Assembly (NCBI GenBank): GCA_036387415.1
Contig: DASVTU010000004.1
Span: 1-64,000, forward strand
Reading direction: 5' to 3'
DNA: 64,000 bases
DNA from: DASVTU01 sp036387415
Lineage (GTDB): Bacteria > Acidobacteriota > Blastocatellia > Pyrinomonadales > Pyrinomonadaceae
A model generated the notes under the pieces. It saw nothing but the letters and a program-made list of their open reading frames with translations. It ran no database searches and was not told the DNA's origin. Positions 25,274-34,900 of this stretch are shown piece by piece (the first letter of the stretch is position 1; each line of letters opens with the position of its first letter). Both the position numbers and the translations under genes were made by a program.

Positions 25274-26629
25274 TCAGGTTCTTTCTTCGAGTGTCATGCG
25301 TATGCCTTGTTTGCCGGGGCGGAGTGTGATGCGGGGCGAGGTTTCGATTTTCTGATTGGGGACGAGATGCATACGCCAGCGACGTGCGAGCGCGGCGACG
25401 AGCAATGTGGCCTCCATCCATGCGAAGCCTTCGCCGATGCAGCGACGCGGCCCACCGCCGAAAGGAAAGTAAGAGAAGGCGGGACGTGCATCCTTCGCTT
25501 CCGTCGTCCAACGCTCAGGGTCGAAGCGGAGAGGGTCTGGGAAGTAACGCGGGTCATGATGCATGACGTACTGGCTGACGAGAACCAACGCCCCCGCCGG
25601 AATCGTATAACCGCCGACTTCGTGTTCATGAACCGCCAATCTCCCAATCGCCCACGCGGGCGGGTAAAGACGCATCGCTTCGGCCACGACCATCTCCGTG
25701 TAGCGCAGGCGCGCGAGGTCTTCCACGCGCGGAAGTCGCCCGCCTTCTAACACCGCGTCAATCTCCTGATGCAACCGCGTTTCGACTTCCGTGTGCTCTG
25801 CGAGCAGATACCACGTCCACGCGAGCGCGTTGGCGGTGGTTTCATGTCCGGCGAGAAAGATGGTCATCACTTCGTCGCGCAGCTGTTCGTTCGACATGCG
25901 GCTCCCGTCCATCTCCTCGTCTTCGGCGAGGAGAAGCATCGAGAGCAAGTCGCCGTGGTCTTCGCCGCTCGCACGGCGCTCGTTAATGATGCGATAAATG
26001 ACGGCATCGAGACGGTCGCGTGCCCTCTGGAAACGTCGCGTTTGCGGGAGCGGCAGCTTCTCTAAAAACTCGGAATAGGGCAGCAGGAGAAGGTTGAAGA
26101 GTTCCATCACTTCATTCATCGCCGCGCCGACCTCTCCGGCGTCCTGCTCCACATCGGCGTCGAACAGAGTTTTGCCGACAATTGACAGCGTGAGCCGCAT
26201 CATCTCTCCGGCGATGTCGAGCGTTTGCCCGTCGTGCCAGCGTTCGGAGATGCGCGCGGCACAATCGACCATCAACGCGCCGTAGCCCGCGACGCGTTGA
26301 CGATGAAAGGCAGGCTGCGCGAGACGGCGTTGGCGTCGGTGATGCGCGCCCTCGCTCGTCAACAACCCTTCACCGAGCAGACGCTTCGAGCGTTGCAGTG
26401 CGCGTCCCTTGTGGAAGCGTTCGTGATGCGTGACGAGTACGTCCTTGATGTAGTCGGGATGGTTCAAGACGAAGACGTGCTGCGGCCCCATCTTGAAATA
26501 GGCGATGTCGCCGTAATCGCGCTGAAGCCGCATCAAAAAATCGAGCGGGTTGCGACGAAACGAGATGAAGTGTGCGCCGGGAATTATGTGTCGCGGCCCC
26601 GGCGGAAAAGTTGTGGCGGTCGTTACCAT
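25274..26629 (-). CDS. Cytochrome P450
   Basis: The 451-residue protein has the N-terminal Pro-rich FPPGPRHIIPG, the I-helix oxygen-binding motif FLAGHETTANAL, an ExxR-like region before RLYPPAWAIGR, the PERF-type FDPERW and the haem-binding loop FPFGGGPRRCIG with the axial Cys. It has no membrane anchor and so is soluble. The CYP102/CYP110-like sequence suggests a fatty acid or terpenoid substrate, which is inference. No ferredoxin or reductase gene is adjacent. The ATG at 26629 is preceded by GGGGAG. A perfect 32-bp hairpin follows the stop at once. Confidence 0.95.
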   Translation of the reverse strand: MVTTATTFPPGPRHIIPGAHFISFRRNPLDFLMRLQRDYGDIAYFKMGPQHVFVLNHPDYIKDVLVTHHERFHKGRALQRSKRLLGEGLLTSEGAHHRRQRRLAQPAFHRQRVAGYGALMVDCAARISERWHDGQTLDIAGEMMRLTLSIVGKTLFDADVEQDAGEVGAAMNEVMELFNLLLLPYSEFLEKLPLPQTRRFQRARDRLDAVIYRIINERRASGEDHGDLLSMLLLAEDEEMDGSRMSNEQLRDEVMTIFLAGHETTANALAWTWYLLAEHTEVETRLHQEIDAVLEGGRLPRVEDLARLRYTEMVVAEAMRLYPPAWAIGRLAVHEHEVGGYTIPAGALVLVSQYVMHHDPRYFPDPLRFDPERWTTEAKDARPAFSYFPFGGGPRRCIGEGFAWMEATLLVAALARRWRMHLVPNQKIETSPRITLRPGKQGIRMTLEERT

Positions 26630-26754
26630 TTGAAACTCCCCAGACGAGGATATAATACGCGCGTCGGACGCGTTATGTCGTCGCCGTGATGATTTTTGAC
26701 CAGACGTACGCGCGTCGAATCAATCAATAGAAACTTCACGTGGTGTCGTAACCG

Positions 26755-27234
26755 ATGAACTCAAAAAACAGAGATGAAGCAGAGCTTCCGGCCTTCGTCG
26801 ATACGCCGTGCTGGAAGGTTTCGCCGCCCCTTGATTTTTCGGAATTCCTGCGTCAACTCCCGCGTCTTCTGCCGCCCGATTCCATTCTCTACGCGGCGGG
26901 GACGCCCGTGCATGAGGTCGAAGCATACCTGCTGGCGAGGCCGTCTGTTTACGAAAACAGACTCTCGACGGGCGTCTTCGGTCTGCGCGCGAAAGGTTTC
27001 TACATGCCAGCGACGGAAGCAAATCTTCGCGGCTTCGCGGACATCGCGGAGAATTTCGCCGAGCCGGAAGTGTGCGACCATCTGCACGTCTACCGGAACA
27101 ACCAAGCCATCCTCCACTGGTACGACCTGCCCGCAGACCACTTCTACGTTTCAACCACGACCGACGAAAACAGCCTCCGTGATGTCTGCCAAACTCTCGG
27201 CTGCCACTACGAACTTGAGACAGAATCTTGTTAA
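26755..27234 (+). CDS. Protein of unknown function
   Basis: The 159-residue acidic protein starts at the ATG at 26755 without a clear Shine-Dalgarno. It has the pattern of a small alpha/beta protein (LPPDSILYAAGTPVHEVEAYL..., VCDHLHVYRNNQAILHWYDLPADHFYVS). It is divergent from the P450 gene across 125 bases. I do not recognise the family. The conserved-looking HWYDLP and the base composition by codon position support a real gene. Confidence 0.6.
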   Translation: MNSKNRDEAELPAFVDTPCWKVSPPLDFSEFLRQLPRLLPPDSILYAAGTPVHEVEAYLLARPSVYENRLSTGVFGLRAKGFYMPATEANLRGFADIAENFAEPEVCDHLHVYRNNQAILHWYDLPADHFYVSTTTDENSLRDVCQTLGCHYELETESC

Positions 27235-27283
27235 CCGTCCGCGCCGAACAACGCCCGCTCCACTCATCCCTCCGTCCTCTGTT

Positions 27284-28171
27284 ATGATATTTCCGTCGCT
27301 TCGATGTGACGCGCGGGAGTGGGTCGTCTCGAATGTCTCTCGTTTGTTGAAGGCATCGCTTGCGTCCGTCGTGTCGGGTGGTTTTTCGGGGAAGGCTGGT
27401 GAGAAAGTTTTGTCTCTAGAGTTTGCCGTTCAATTTCAATGCCCTCTGCGCGCACGTTACGAGGAGGAACACTTGCGCGCGTGGGGGCGTCTGGGCAGTT
27501 TGCACACGCGCCTGACGACGGGCGAGGCATCGGCGCCGACGGAAGAGAAGATGCGTTTTGTCGAGCGTGCGGCGGTCGAGATTGAACGCATGCAGACGGA
27601 AACCATCATCTGCGAGACGTGTCCGGCGCATCTGCCGTCGGAGACGGCGGGCGAAGGCGAGCCAGTCGGATGTCTGGGGCGCATCACGTATCCGATTGAA
27701 GCGCAATTTGAAAAGTTTCTCGCAGACCGCATGCAACTCGCGCTCGATACCCTCCCCGAAGAAGAACAACCGAGACTCCTGCGCGTGCTCGTTGACCGCG
27801 ATTCTCTCTTTGACGGCGAAGGCGCAAAGAGTCTCCGCAGCATCACGATGCCCGACGGCCTACGTTTCTTCGAGTTGCGTTTGCCTATCAAGTTTGCGCG
27901 CGAAGCCGCGCACGTCACCACCGACAACCTCTTTGACGCCCTCGCCGGATTCACCTCCGAAGACGCCGAACGCACCACCTACACACGCGAACTCCCACTC
28001 GCCGCCACTCCCGATTATTACGACTTCCTCGACCTCATGCTCCGCAACGACCTCTCCATCTCCGAACGCGAACGACTCAACGCGCGCAGCCGCAACTACA
28101 AACAATTCCTCCGACTCCTCGCCGCACTCGAACGCGCCGAAGCACTCAATTCACGCGTCTTGCTCGACTAA
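27284..28171 (+). CDS. Protein of unknown function
   Basis: From the ATG at 27284 the frame gives 295 residues; the frame is open far upstream, but those codons overlap the preceding gene in another frame and are not protein-like. The protein has an all-helical character, a CETCPAHLPSETAGEGEPVGCLGRI segment with three Cys that could bind a metal, and many acidic helices (FEKFLADRMQLALDTLPEEE). No named family recognised. The start is uncertain because no Shine-Dalgarno precedes it. The stop runs straight into repeat F. Confidence 0.6.
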   Translation: MIFPSLRCDAREWVVSNVSRLLKASLASVVSGGFSGKAGEKVLSLEFAVQFQCPLRARYEEEHLRAWGRLGSLHTRLTTGEASAPTEEKMRFVERAAVEIERMQTETIICETCPAHLPSETAGEGEPVGCLGRITYPIEAQFEKFLADRMQLALDTLPEEEQPRLLRVLVDRDSLFDGEGAKSLRSITMPDGLRFFELRLPIKFAREAAHVTTDNLFDALAGFTSEDAERTTYTRELPLAATPDYYDFLDLMLRNDLSISERERLNARSRNYKQFLRLLAALERAEALNSRVLLD

Positions 28172-28291
28172 AAAATGAAAAATTAAAAGTGCAAAATTAA
28201 AAAGAAGAAGTGGCGAAAAGAGACCGCTTCCGCCCCACGCCTCTCTCGTTTACGTCTTCCATTTTCCATTTTTCATTTTCAACTTTTCATT
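28172..28291. repeat. Heptad inverted repeat, family F
   Basis: AAAAATGAAAAATTAAAAG and similar units at 28173-28205 face CCATTTTCCATTTTTCATT units at 28255-28291. It lies between two convergent genes. The right arm overlaps the stop codon of the DUF4388 gene (28287-28289). Confidence 0.8.
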
Positions 28292-29030
28292 GGTTTTCTT
28301 CGTCGAGTTGGCGCAGTGTGTCGAGGATGAGGTTGGTGTTGCTGAGGGCTTGGATTTGGACGGGGAACTCTTGCGCCGATTTTTCAAACTCAAACGAACC
28401 ATCGGTGATTTCGACGAGCAGGCGGAAGGCGTCGATGGCCGTCGCTCCGGTGCTCTCGGCTCCGACGATGCGCCCTTCGTTAAAGAGAATGCGCCCCTCG
28501 CGCGGTTTCTGTTGCTTGTCAAAACCATCGACGGTGATGGCTCCCGTCAGACGTGAGTTTTCGAGCACCTGTACGACATCGAAGATACTGATGATGGAGA
28601 GGTCGCCGGAGAGTGTGGCGATGCGGCGTTCTTTAGTCGTCGCTGCGTGTGCGTCGGGGCGCGGCACGGCGAGTTCGGGTCGGCGCGCACGACGGATGGC
28701 TTCGAGTCCGGTGGCGATGGAGATGCGCGGGTCGAAGTGTTTGGCTTGCAGTAGGCGTTCGTGTGCGGTCTCGAAATCCTCGCGGGCGATGTAGAGATTG
28801 GCGAGCGCAAGACACTGGCGCGCAGCCTCTTCGAGCAGTTTATGAGTCGCCGCACACTCGCGCAGTTTCTCTCGCAAAACGACCGAGCGCGGGTGTTCTT
28901 CGATGGCGCTCAGCAGTCGCTTGACGGCGCGTTGCGGCGCTTTGTATTTGAGGAATAACTCGGCGTCGAGCAACGCCGTTTCAATCTCCTCGTCCTGACT
29001 CTTTGGCGAGTCTCCTGCTCCATCGCTCAT
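28287..29030 (-). CDS. DUF4388 (PATAN) protein with N-terminal helical repeats
   Basis: The 247-residue protein starts best at the ATG at 29030. Residues about 12-110 are helical, TPR-like (ALLDAELFLKYKAPQRAVKRLLSAIEEHP, LALANLYIAREDFETAHERLLQA). Residues about 135-240 carry the DUF4388 pattern ATLSGDLSIISIFDVVQVLENSRLTGAITV and GRILFNEGRIVGAESTGATAIDAFRLL. These domains occur in signalling proteins of delta-proteobacteria, acidobacteria and Deinococcus and are thought to mediate protein contacts. The gene is divergent from an HD-GYP gene, which fits a signalling neighbourhood. Tandem dyads lie about 105-135 bases upstream. Confidence 0.82.
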   Translation of the reverse strand: MSDGAGDSPKSQDEEIETALLDAELFLKYKAPQRAVKRLLSAIEEHPRSVVLREKLRECAATHKLLEEAARQCLALANLYIAREDFETAHERLLQAKHFDPRISIATGLEAIRRARRPELAVPRPDAHAATTKERRIATLSGDLSIISIFDVVQVLENSRLTGAITVDGFDKQQKPREGRILFNEGRIVGAESTGATAIDAFRLLVEITDGSFEFEKSAQEFPVQIQALSNTNLILDTLRQLDEENQ

Positions 29031-29133
29031 CAGTCTCAAATCTCGGAGGCAAAATTTACGGGGTCGGGCGGTGAGTTTAACACACTCCGCGCGTCGCTCG
29101 GTTCAGACAAAAAAGTCGGTCAAAACGATGCCC

Positions 29134-29165
29134 TGTACGACATCGTACATAACACGAAATCGTGT
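29134..29165. promoter_or_regulatory. Tandem operator-like dyads
   Basis: TGTACGA-CA-TCGTACA (29134-29149) and ACACGA-AA-TCGTGT (29152-29165) are perfect dyads sharing the core ACGA-N2-TCGT, with centres 17 bp apart. They suggest a dimeric repressor site before the DUF4388 gene. Confidence 0.5.
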
Positions 29166-29360
29166 AGACGATGAAGCAATCGGCAACCTCCGCGCCTAGC
29201 GAACAATTCACCGAAACGACGACAAGGCGCGTCGCAATCTCGCGTAAGTCTTTAAGTTTTAACTGCAAATGCGGCTTTTGAAGCGTTAACGGGCGCGGCG
29301 TTTAAGCACGCTCTGCACGCGTTTGTGCGGGTGGAGGGCGCGTGTTTCATCTGGGAAACG

Positions 29361-29377
29361 TGGCATATCGCGTGCAT
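29361..29377 (+). promoter_or_regulatory. Sigma54-like promoter candidate
   Basis: TGGCAT-N5-GTGCAT has GG and GC elements at the -24/-12 spacing. It is about 125 bases before the HD-GYP start. Confidence 0.3.
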
Positions 29378-29502
29378 AAATACCTCTGTCACGCCCCCGG
29401 CAAACCAGCAGCGTTAACGTTTACAGCAAGTGCGGACTCGAACGACCGCTGGCAGGATTCATCCTGAATTTTGTGTCCACAATTTATGGAGGAGCACGCT
29501 GA

Positions 29503-30192
29503 ATGATTGATGAGATGCGATTGGAAATTCCGGGCGCAGCGACGATGCAGTTAGTCAACAGCAGTTGGGCAAGCTATCTGCAAAGAGTCTGCGCGCGGCT
29601 CAAGGCGGTCGGGGAAAAGCGTCGCAGCGGCGACGGCATGCACTACCTCGTCAGGCGTCTCAAGCAGACACGCCCGTCAACCTATTTCCACTGTCTGCGC
29701 GTCGCCAAACTCGCGCATACCACGGGACGCGCCTTCGGCTTCGACGACGAACGCGTGCAGCAACTTTCTTACACCGCCATGATGCACGACATCGGCAAAA
29801 TCCTCGTCCCCGAACAGATTCTCAATCGCCCGCGCAAACCGACGCGCTTCGAGCAATTTATCCTTCACATGCATCCGAACTTCGGCGCACTGCTCGCTTC
29901 TTATTTCAATCTTCCGGCGGAACTCCGCGTCCGCACACAGCATCATCACGAACGTTGGGACGGCAAAGGCTACCCGCACCGTCTCGGCGGTCAGGATATT
30001 CCGTTGATGGCGCGCATCGTGCAGGTGGTTGATACATACGACGCGATGGTCGCCGTGCGTCCCTACCGCGCGCCGCTCACGCACGATGAGGCCGTAGCGG
30101 AATTGCGCCAGCACGAAGGCAAGCAGTTTGACCCGCGTGTCATCGAAGCTTTCCTCGATACGTTTTCGAGAAAGAGGGGTGTCGAAGCATGA
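29503..30192 (+). CDS. HD-GYP domain protein
   Basis: The 229-residue protein is almost entirely an HD-GYP domain: HCLRVAKLAHTTGRAFGF, MMHDIGKILVPEQILN with the HD metal pair, HPNFGALL and HHERWDGKGYPHRLGG, in which the GYP motif is intact. Such proteins hydrolyse c-di-GMP to pGpG or GMP. There is no receiver or PAS domain, only a short N-terminal helix (residues 1-45). GGAGGAG precedes the ATG. A small frame overlaps its stop as ATGA, and a terminator follows. Confidence 0.9.
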   Translation: MIDEMRLEIPGAATMQLVNSSWASYLQRVCARLKAVGEKRRSGDGMHYLVRRLKQTRPSTYFHCLRVAKLAHTTGRAFGFDDERVQQLSYTAMMHDIGKILVPEQILNRPRKPTRFEQFILHMHPNFGALLASYFNLPAELRVRTQHHHERWDGKGYPHRLGGQDIPLMARIVQVVDTYDAMVAVRPYRAPLTHDEAVAELRQHEGKQFDPRVIEAFLDTFSRKRGVEA

Positions 30193-30365
30193 ACGGATGG
30201 ATGAAGCGACGCATACTTCGTGCGCGTGAGCGTTGCCACAAGATTCTGCTCGCGCACGTGCAGAAGATGTCGCCGAGACAAGAAACACCGACGCCATCCG
30301 TCAGGCGCGCGGCGACCCCCAACGCCGCCCACGCCACGACGACTCGCACGCGCTTTTCACACTAG
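30189..30365 (+). CDS. Possible small basic protein overlapping the HD-GYP stop
   Basis: The 58-codon frame starts with ATG overlapping the TGA of the HD-GYP gene (ATGA), a coupling typical of operons. It is strongly basic (MKRRILRARERCHKILL) and then Pro/Ala/Thr-rich. The family is unknown; it may be a chance frame in GC-rich DNA. Confidence 0.3.
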   Translation: MNGWMKRRILRARERCHKILLAHVQKMSPRQETPTPSVRRAATPNAAHATTTRTRFSH

Positions 30366-30872
30366 CCGCTCCTCGCTCCACAACCAACGCGACTCCATGC
30401 CGTTCTCAACCGAGGACGGCTTTTTGCTTTCTCCGCATCGAGCATCAGCGCGGCAACGGTTGTGAAAGTAAGGCAATCCGGTTCGCTGCCGCACACGTAA
30501 AGTCGAGAGCAAAGCCATATCGACGGAAGTCCAAGTTCTATCGACGGCAGATGGAGATTCAGGAGCGCGCGTTTGCCGGGGAGTTGAGAAAAAGTTCTTT
30601 GCAGCCTCGCGCCGATAGGTTACACTCCGTCATCTCAAATGCCTGTAGCGATACGGTTCTCATGCCTGAACAAGTGTCTGGAGCTTGGCTCACAGCTTTC
30701 AAGAATTTCCTGAGGAGCAAACTCCGAAAAAAAGAGAGTCAACCTCGCGTGCTAACTAAAGGGACGAACGTGTCGAAGCGATAACTTCGTCTTCATTACG
30801 TGTGCACAACTTTCTCTCATCTTTTCCCGACAACGATTCCCAACTTGCCTCTTAACCCAGAAGGAGAAACAG
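30366..30872. other. Intergenic gap before the beta-helix gene
   Basis: These 507 bases hold the terminator at 30399-30425 and a short direct repeat, TATCGACGG(A/C)AG, at about 30519 and 30539. I see no convincing gene. Confidence 0.5.
30399..30430 (+). terminator. Intrinsic terminator after the HD-GYP unit
   Basis: GCCGTTCTC (30399-30408) pairs with GAGGACGGC (30412-30420) through one G-U pair and an AACC loop. TTTTTGCTTT follows directly. Confidence 0.75.
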
Positions 30873-31862
30873 ATGAAAGCCACAGCAAAATTTTTTGCAA
30901 ATAAGTTTAGCAGGGTCTACTGCCTCACCCTGATAGCGGTCGTCATGGTCGGCGCGGTCGCCTTGAGCGGGCTGAATGCTTCTGCCAATCATCCGGTCTA
31001 CGTCGAAGGTAACTGCAATCCCTTTCAACCTTTCGTCGCGCCGAATACCTGCGGCGACTTCGACGGCGATGGTCGTGTCGGCACGGCTGAAGACGCCGAC
31101 AGCGCCACCGACCGCATCTTCGGCACCATCAACGGCGCGCTCGGCAGCACCGCCCTCGGCAACGCCGCCGATGGCTCCGGCCCGATTGCCCCGAGCACGG
31201 CGGGCATGAACGGTCGCGTTATCATCGTCACTTCGGGACGCTTCGCCGAAACCATCACGATTGCGCCGCTCCCCTCCGGTTTCGGAAACGTCGAGATTGA
31301 AGCAGCGCGCGGCGTGGAAGCCAACATCGACGCCGTTGTGCAAGGCGATGCCGCCAACACCAATCGTCAAAACAGCATCGGCGTCAGCATCAACAGCCCT
31401 TCGACCGGCATCGTCACCTTGCGTAACCTGACGATTCGCAACTTCCTCGAAGGCATCCGTCTGTCGGGCACTTCGCGCGTCAACATCGACAACTGCAACA
31501 TCGACAACAACCGCAACATCGGCGTCCGCGCGATTCAAAACAGCAGGCTCACGATGAACCACGGGCGTATCGTCGGCACGGGCTTCCGCTCGAATCCGGC
31601 GGTCGATAACACGCCGAACAACGGTTCCGCCATCAGGCTCGAAGATTCCGCCATCGCCTGGATTGCCAACACCACCATCTTTCACAACTTCGGCCCGGCC
31701 ATCTCGCAAGAAGCTGCGGGCATGACCCTCACTCTCTTCGAGGTGGTCTGCGGCGACAACAATACGGGCAGCGGTACGGACGCCGCTTGCGTCAGCATCT
31801 CTGCGACTCCGACGGCTGCGCCCGCGATTGTGACAGGCGCAAACGACGAAGACGCGCCCTGA
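30873..31862 (+). CDS. Secreted right-handed beta-helix protein
   Basis: The 329-residue protein starts at the ATG at 30873 behind AGAAGGAGA. A long signal peptide (residues about 14-38, RVYCLTLIAVVMVGAVALSG...ASAN) is followed by CGDFDGDGRVGTAEDADSAT, a calcium-binding loop of the EF-hand/dockerin type. From about residue 120 there are repeated short strands, ending in GIVTLRNLTIRNFLEGIRLSG and VNIDNCNIDNNRNIGVRAIQNSRLTM. This is the parallel beta-helix pattern of pectin-lyase-like proteins. No catalytic residues could be assigned; it may bind or degrade polysaccharide outside the cell. Confidence 0.8.
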   Translation: MKATAKFFANKFSRVYCLTLIAVVMVGAVALSGLNASANHPVYVEGNCNPFQPFVAPNTCGDFDGDGRVGTAEDADSATDRIFGTINGALGSTALGNAADGSGPIAPSTAGMNGRVIIVTSGRFAETITIAPLPSGFGNVEIEAARGVEANIDAVVQGDAANTNRQNSIGVSINSPSTGIVTLRNLTIRNFLEGIRLSGTSRVNIDNCNIDNNRNIGVRAIQNSRLTMNHGRIVGTGFRSNPAVDNTPNNGSAIRLEDSAIAWIANTTIFHNFGPAISQEAAGMTLTLFEVVCGDNNTGSGTDAACVSISATPTAAPAIVTGANDEDAP

Positions 31863-31926
31863 TTGCGCTCGCCCATCGTCGTTTTGTGACACGCGCCGTC
31901 GCTTTGTCACATCGTTCCACCCCTTC

Positions 31927-31971
31927 AACCAGCGTTGCTTTCAAGATGCGAAAGCAACGCTGGTTTTTCTT
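31927..31971 (+). terminator. Strong terminator after the beta-helix gene
   Basis: A perfect 16-bp stem (AACCAGCGTTGCTTTC at 31927-31942 with 31950-31965) closes a 7-base loop and is followed by a run of Ts. It also serves the convergent TonB receptor gene. Confidence 0.9.
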
Positions 31972-31980
31972 TGTTCGCTT

Positions 31981-34900
31981 TCAGAAATCGAGACGAAGCC
32001 CGACGCTCATCTGCCGCGGGCGGAGCGTACGCGTCGGGACGAGAAACGTGTCGAGAAACGCCTGTTTCTGTTCCGGTGTCGCCGTCGGCCTGAGCGCGTT
32101 GAAATTGATGAACTCCGCGCCGAAGGTCGAGACGGTTTTGTTCAAGACGTTATCAATCTCGATGACGGGGCGCAGGCGACGCGCGCCGCCGAGTCGAAAC
32201 TCGCGCGTGAGGTTGATGTCGAGCATGAAGAAGGAGGGGCCGCGTCCGGCGTTGCGCGCGAGATTGCCCGTGCGGCCAATAGTGGGGAGCGCGAAGGCGT
32301 CGAGCAGGTGATGGTCGAGCGCCTCGCCGCGACGACGCGCACGCAGAAGCCTCGCGTCGCCCGTGAAGATGGGACGGTCGTTGTTCACATCGTCGAGGTT
32401 GCGGTCGATGCCGCCGATGCTGATGTTGAAGGGCGCGCCCGACGAGATGCGGAGGATGGGCGAGAGGCGTAGGCCGCGCAAGAGAGGAAGCGCGCGACGC
32501 GGCGTGTCGAACGTGCCGGAGAGGACAAAGCGGTGGCGGCGGTCGAGAAGACTCAGCGCACGTTCGCCGCGAAAGTCGCCGACGCGGAGCGCGCTCGAAG
32601 TATTGACGATGCCGTCATCGACGAGGCGTGAGAGCGTGTAAGCGGCGCGAAGGGAGAAGCCGAAACCGTCTTCGCGGCCAGCGAAGCGGCGTCGGGCTTC
32701 GAGCGTAAGACCGTGATAAAAACTGTTGCCGAGCGCCGCGAGTTGTTCAATCTGCCCGCGCGTCGGGTCTGGACGAAGCGCGTTGACGGCGGCGAGTGCG
32801 GCGTCGAGCGCGTTGGTCGAGTTGATGCTGTTGAGATTGACGACGGAGACGGGCACGCCGAATTCCGACATGCGCGCGACAGCGGCGTCGCTGTTCGAGG
32901 GGTCGGGCGGCGCGTCTGTGAAGCGGACGAGTTCGCCTGCGGTGGCGGCATCGTAGAGCGGTCGGGAACCGTCGGCGCGGCGAAAGTTGGCGAAGTCGCG
33001 CGACAGAAGATAGTCTGCGAAATCCGCATAGCCGCGCGGCAGGACGGGTGCATTGGCGTTGAACTCGCGCCAGAGATGGATGCCGCGATTGAACGTGTAG
33101 TTGGCTTCGACGACTAGCGTGCGCGCCAACTCGCGTTCGATTCCGACGTTGAACTGATAGCTTTCAGGGATTCGCAGAGAGGGTTCAAGGCGACGCGAGA
33201 AATTCGTGAGCCGCGTACCGAATTCTGCGACGAGCGCAGACATAGGCGTGAGCGTTTCGGGGAAACGAAGATGCGCGGCGATGAAGGCGCGACGTTGGTC
33301 GCTCGGCAAGTCGTCGGTGTCGAATTCAATCAACTGTTTGCCGAGTGTGAAATCGTCAATCGTGCGAAGGAGCGCGCGGTTATAAAAGATTCCTGCGCCG
33401 AGACGAACGACCGTCTTGCCGCCTTTGCCGGGCGCGTAAGCGACGCCCACGCGCGGCGCAAAGTTGTTGCGGTCGTGGATGATGGTTTCGCGTTCGTAGC
33501 GAAGGCCGTAAGTGAACGTGAGGTTGGAACTGAGGCGCCACTCGTCCTGCGCGAAGACGCCCGTATAGATATTCTTCTGCACCGAAGCGGTTTCAAATCG
33601 CTGACGAAAACGGCTCGGCACGTTGGCGAGAAAATCTGCGGCGCTCGCAAAATTAAATGTGCCGGAGGCGTCCGAGAGGTCGATGAAAGTGGAACGTATG
33701 CTCTGCACGTCGCCGCCAAATTTCAGCGTGTGCGCGCCGACGATGTTGGTCAGAGAATTCTGAATCTGCCAGCGTGTCTCGCGTCGCTCGGTCGCCCCAC
33801 TTGTCGAGGAACCGGCGACCAATGTGCCGGAACGGTCGGACGGGTCAACGGCGTCGAGCGGGTCGTTGATGGTAATTAACACGACGGGACGCTGTGCCGA
33901 CGCGCCGCCGCCGCGCGTTTGCGTCGCGGGAGCGAGACGCGAAATCTGTGCGCGCAATTGATGGACGAGCGTGGAGGAAAACACGTAGTTGTCGGAATAG
34001 GAGAGCGCGTCTGTGTCGCGTGTACGTGCCTGCAAAGCATCTGCGAGACGGAGGCCGCCGCCGAACTGTCGCAGGTTTTTGAAGCGTCCGCGTTGATAGA
34101 GGAACGCGCCGTTGTGCATGTCTGTGTACTTGTGGTCGAGGCGCGCGGTGAAAGTGTGCTGGCGCGAGGGCGTGCTGGTGCGCGCGACGAAGGGAGCAAG
34201 TTCGGCGGGCGCGTTGGGCGCAGTTGGAGCCGTCGCTTCGAGACGACGCCCCGCGAGCGTGGTCGGCGTGGGAAGCGGAAAGAGCGGATTCGATTCGACG
34301 GGCACAAGCGCGTCAATCAATGCGGAATCGAGCGTGGTGTCGAGTTCGTAGGCAAAAAAGAAGAAGGTTTGACCGCGACCGTCGAAGCGCAGAGGGGCGA
34401 GATACTTACTTGTAAGCAGGACGGGGCCGCTCAAAGTCCCGCCGCCGTTGTGTTGCTGCAAGGGCAGACGCTTTAAGCCGCGTCGATTGTTGTTGAATGT
34501 GTTGGCATCGAGCGATTCGTCGCGGAAGAAATAGAAGAGGCGACCGCGAAGGTGATTCTGACCGCCGCGCGTGCGTAGATTAACGCGACCGCCCGACGCG
34601 CGCCCGTACTCCGCGGAGAACTGATTCGTGATGACCTGTACCTCTTCGACAGCTTCGAGCGATGGCTGAAAACGCTCGCGCGCCGCGCGGTCGTCGTTGT
34701 TGTCGAGGCCGTCGATGGTGATGTTGTTGGAGTAGGCCGCGCCGCCCGCGAGGGCAAACGTTCCGGCTTCTTCGGGCGTCGTCGCCGCGCGCTCAGCCGA
34801 CGAGCGCGCATCGGGGTCGCGGTCTTCCGCCGCGTCGCGCGTGGAGAGCGGTTCTTCCGTGACGCCGCCGAGTGTAAAGATGAGGTCGAGCGGCGAGCGC

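Larger units (their letters stand above)
29031..29502. other. Divergent intergenic region, DUF4388 / HD-GYP
   Basis: These 472 bases contain no gene that I can see. They hold the tandem dyads at 29134-29165 and a sigma54-like site at 29361-29377. Confidence 0.5.
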
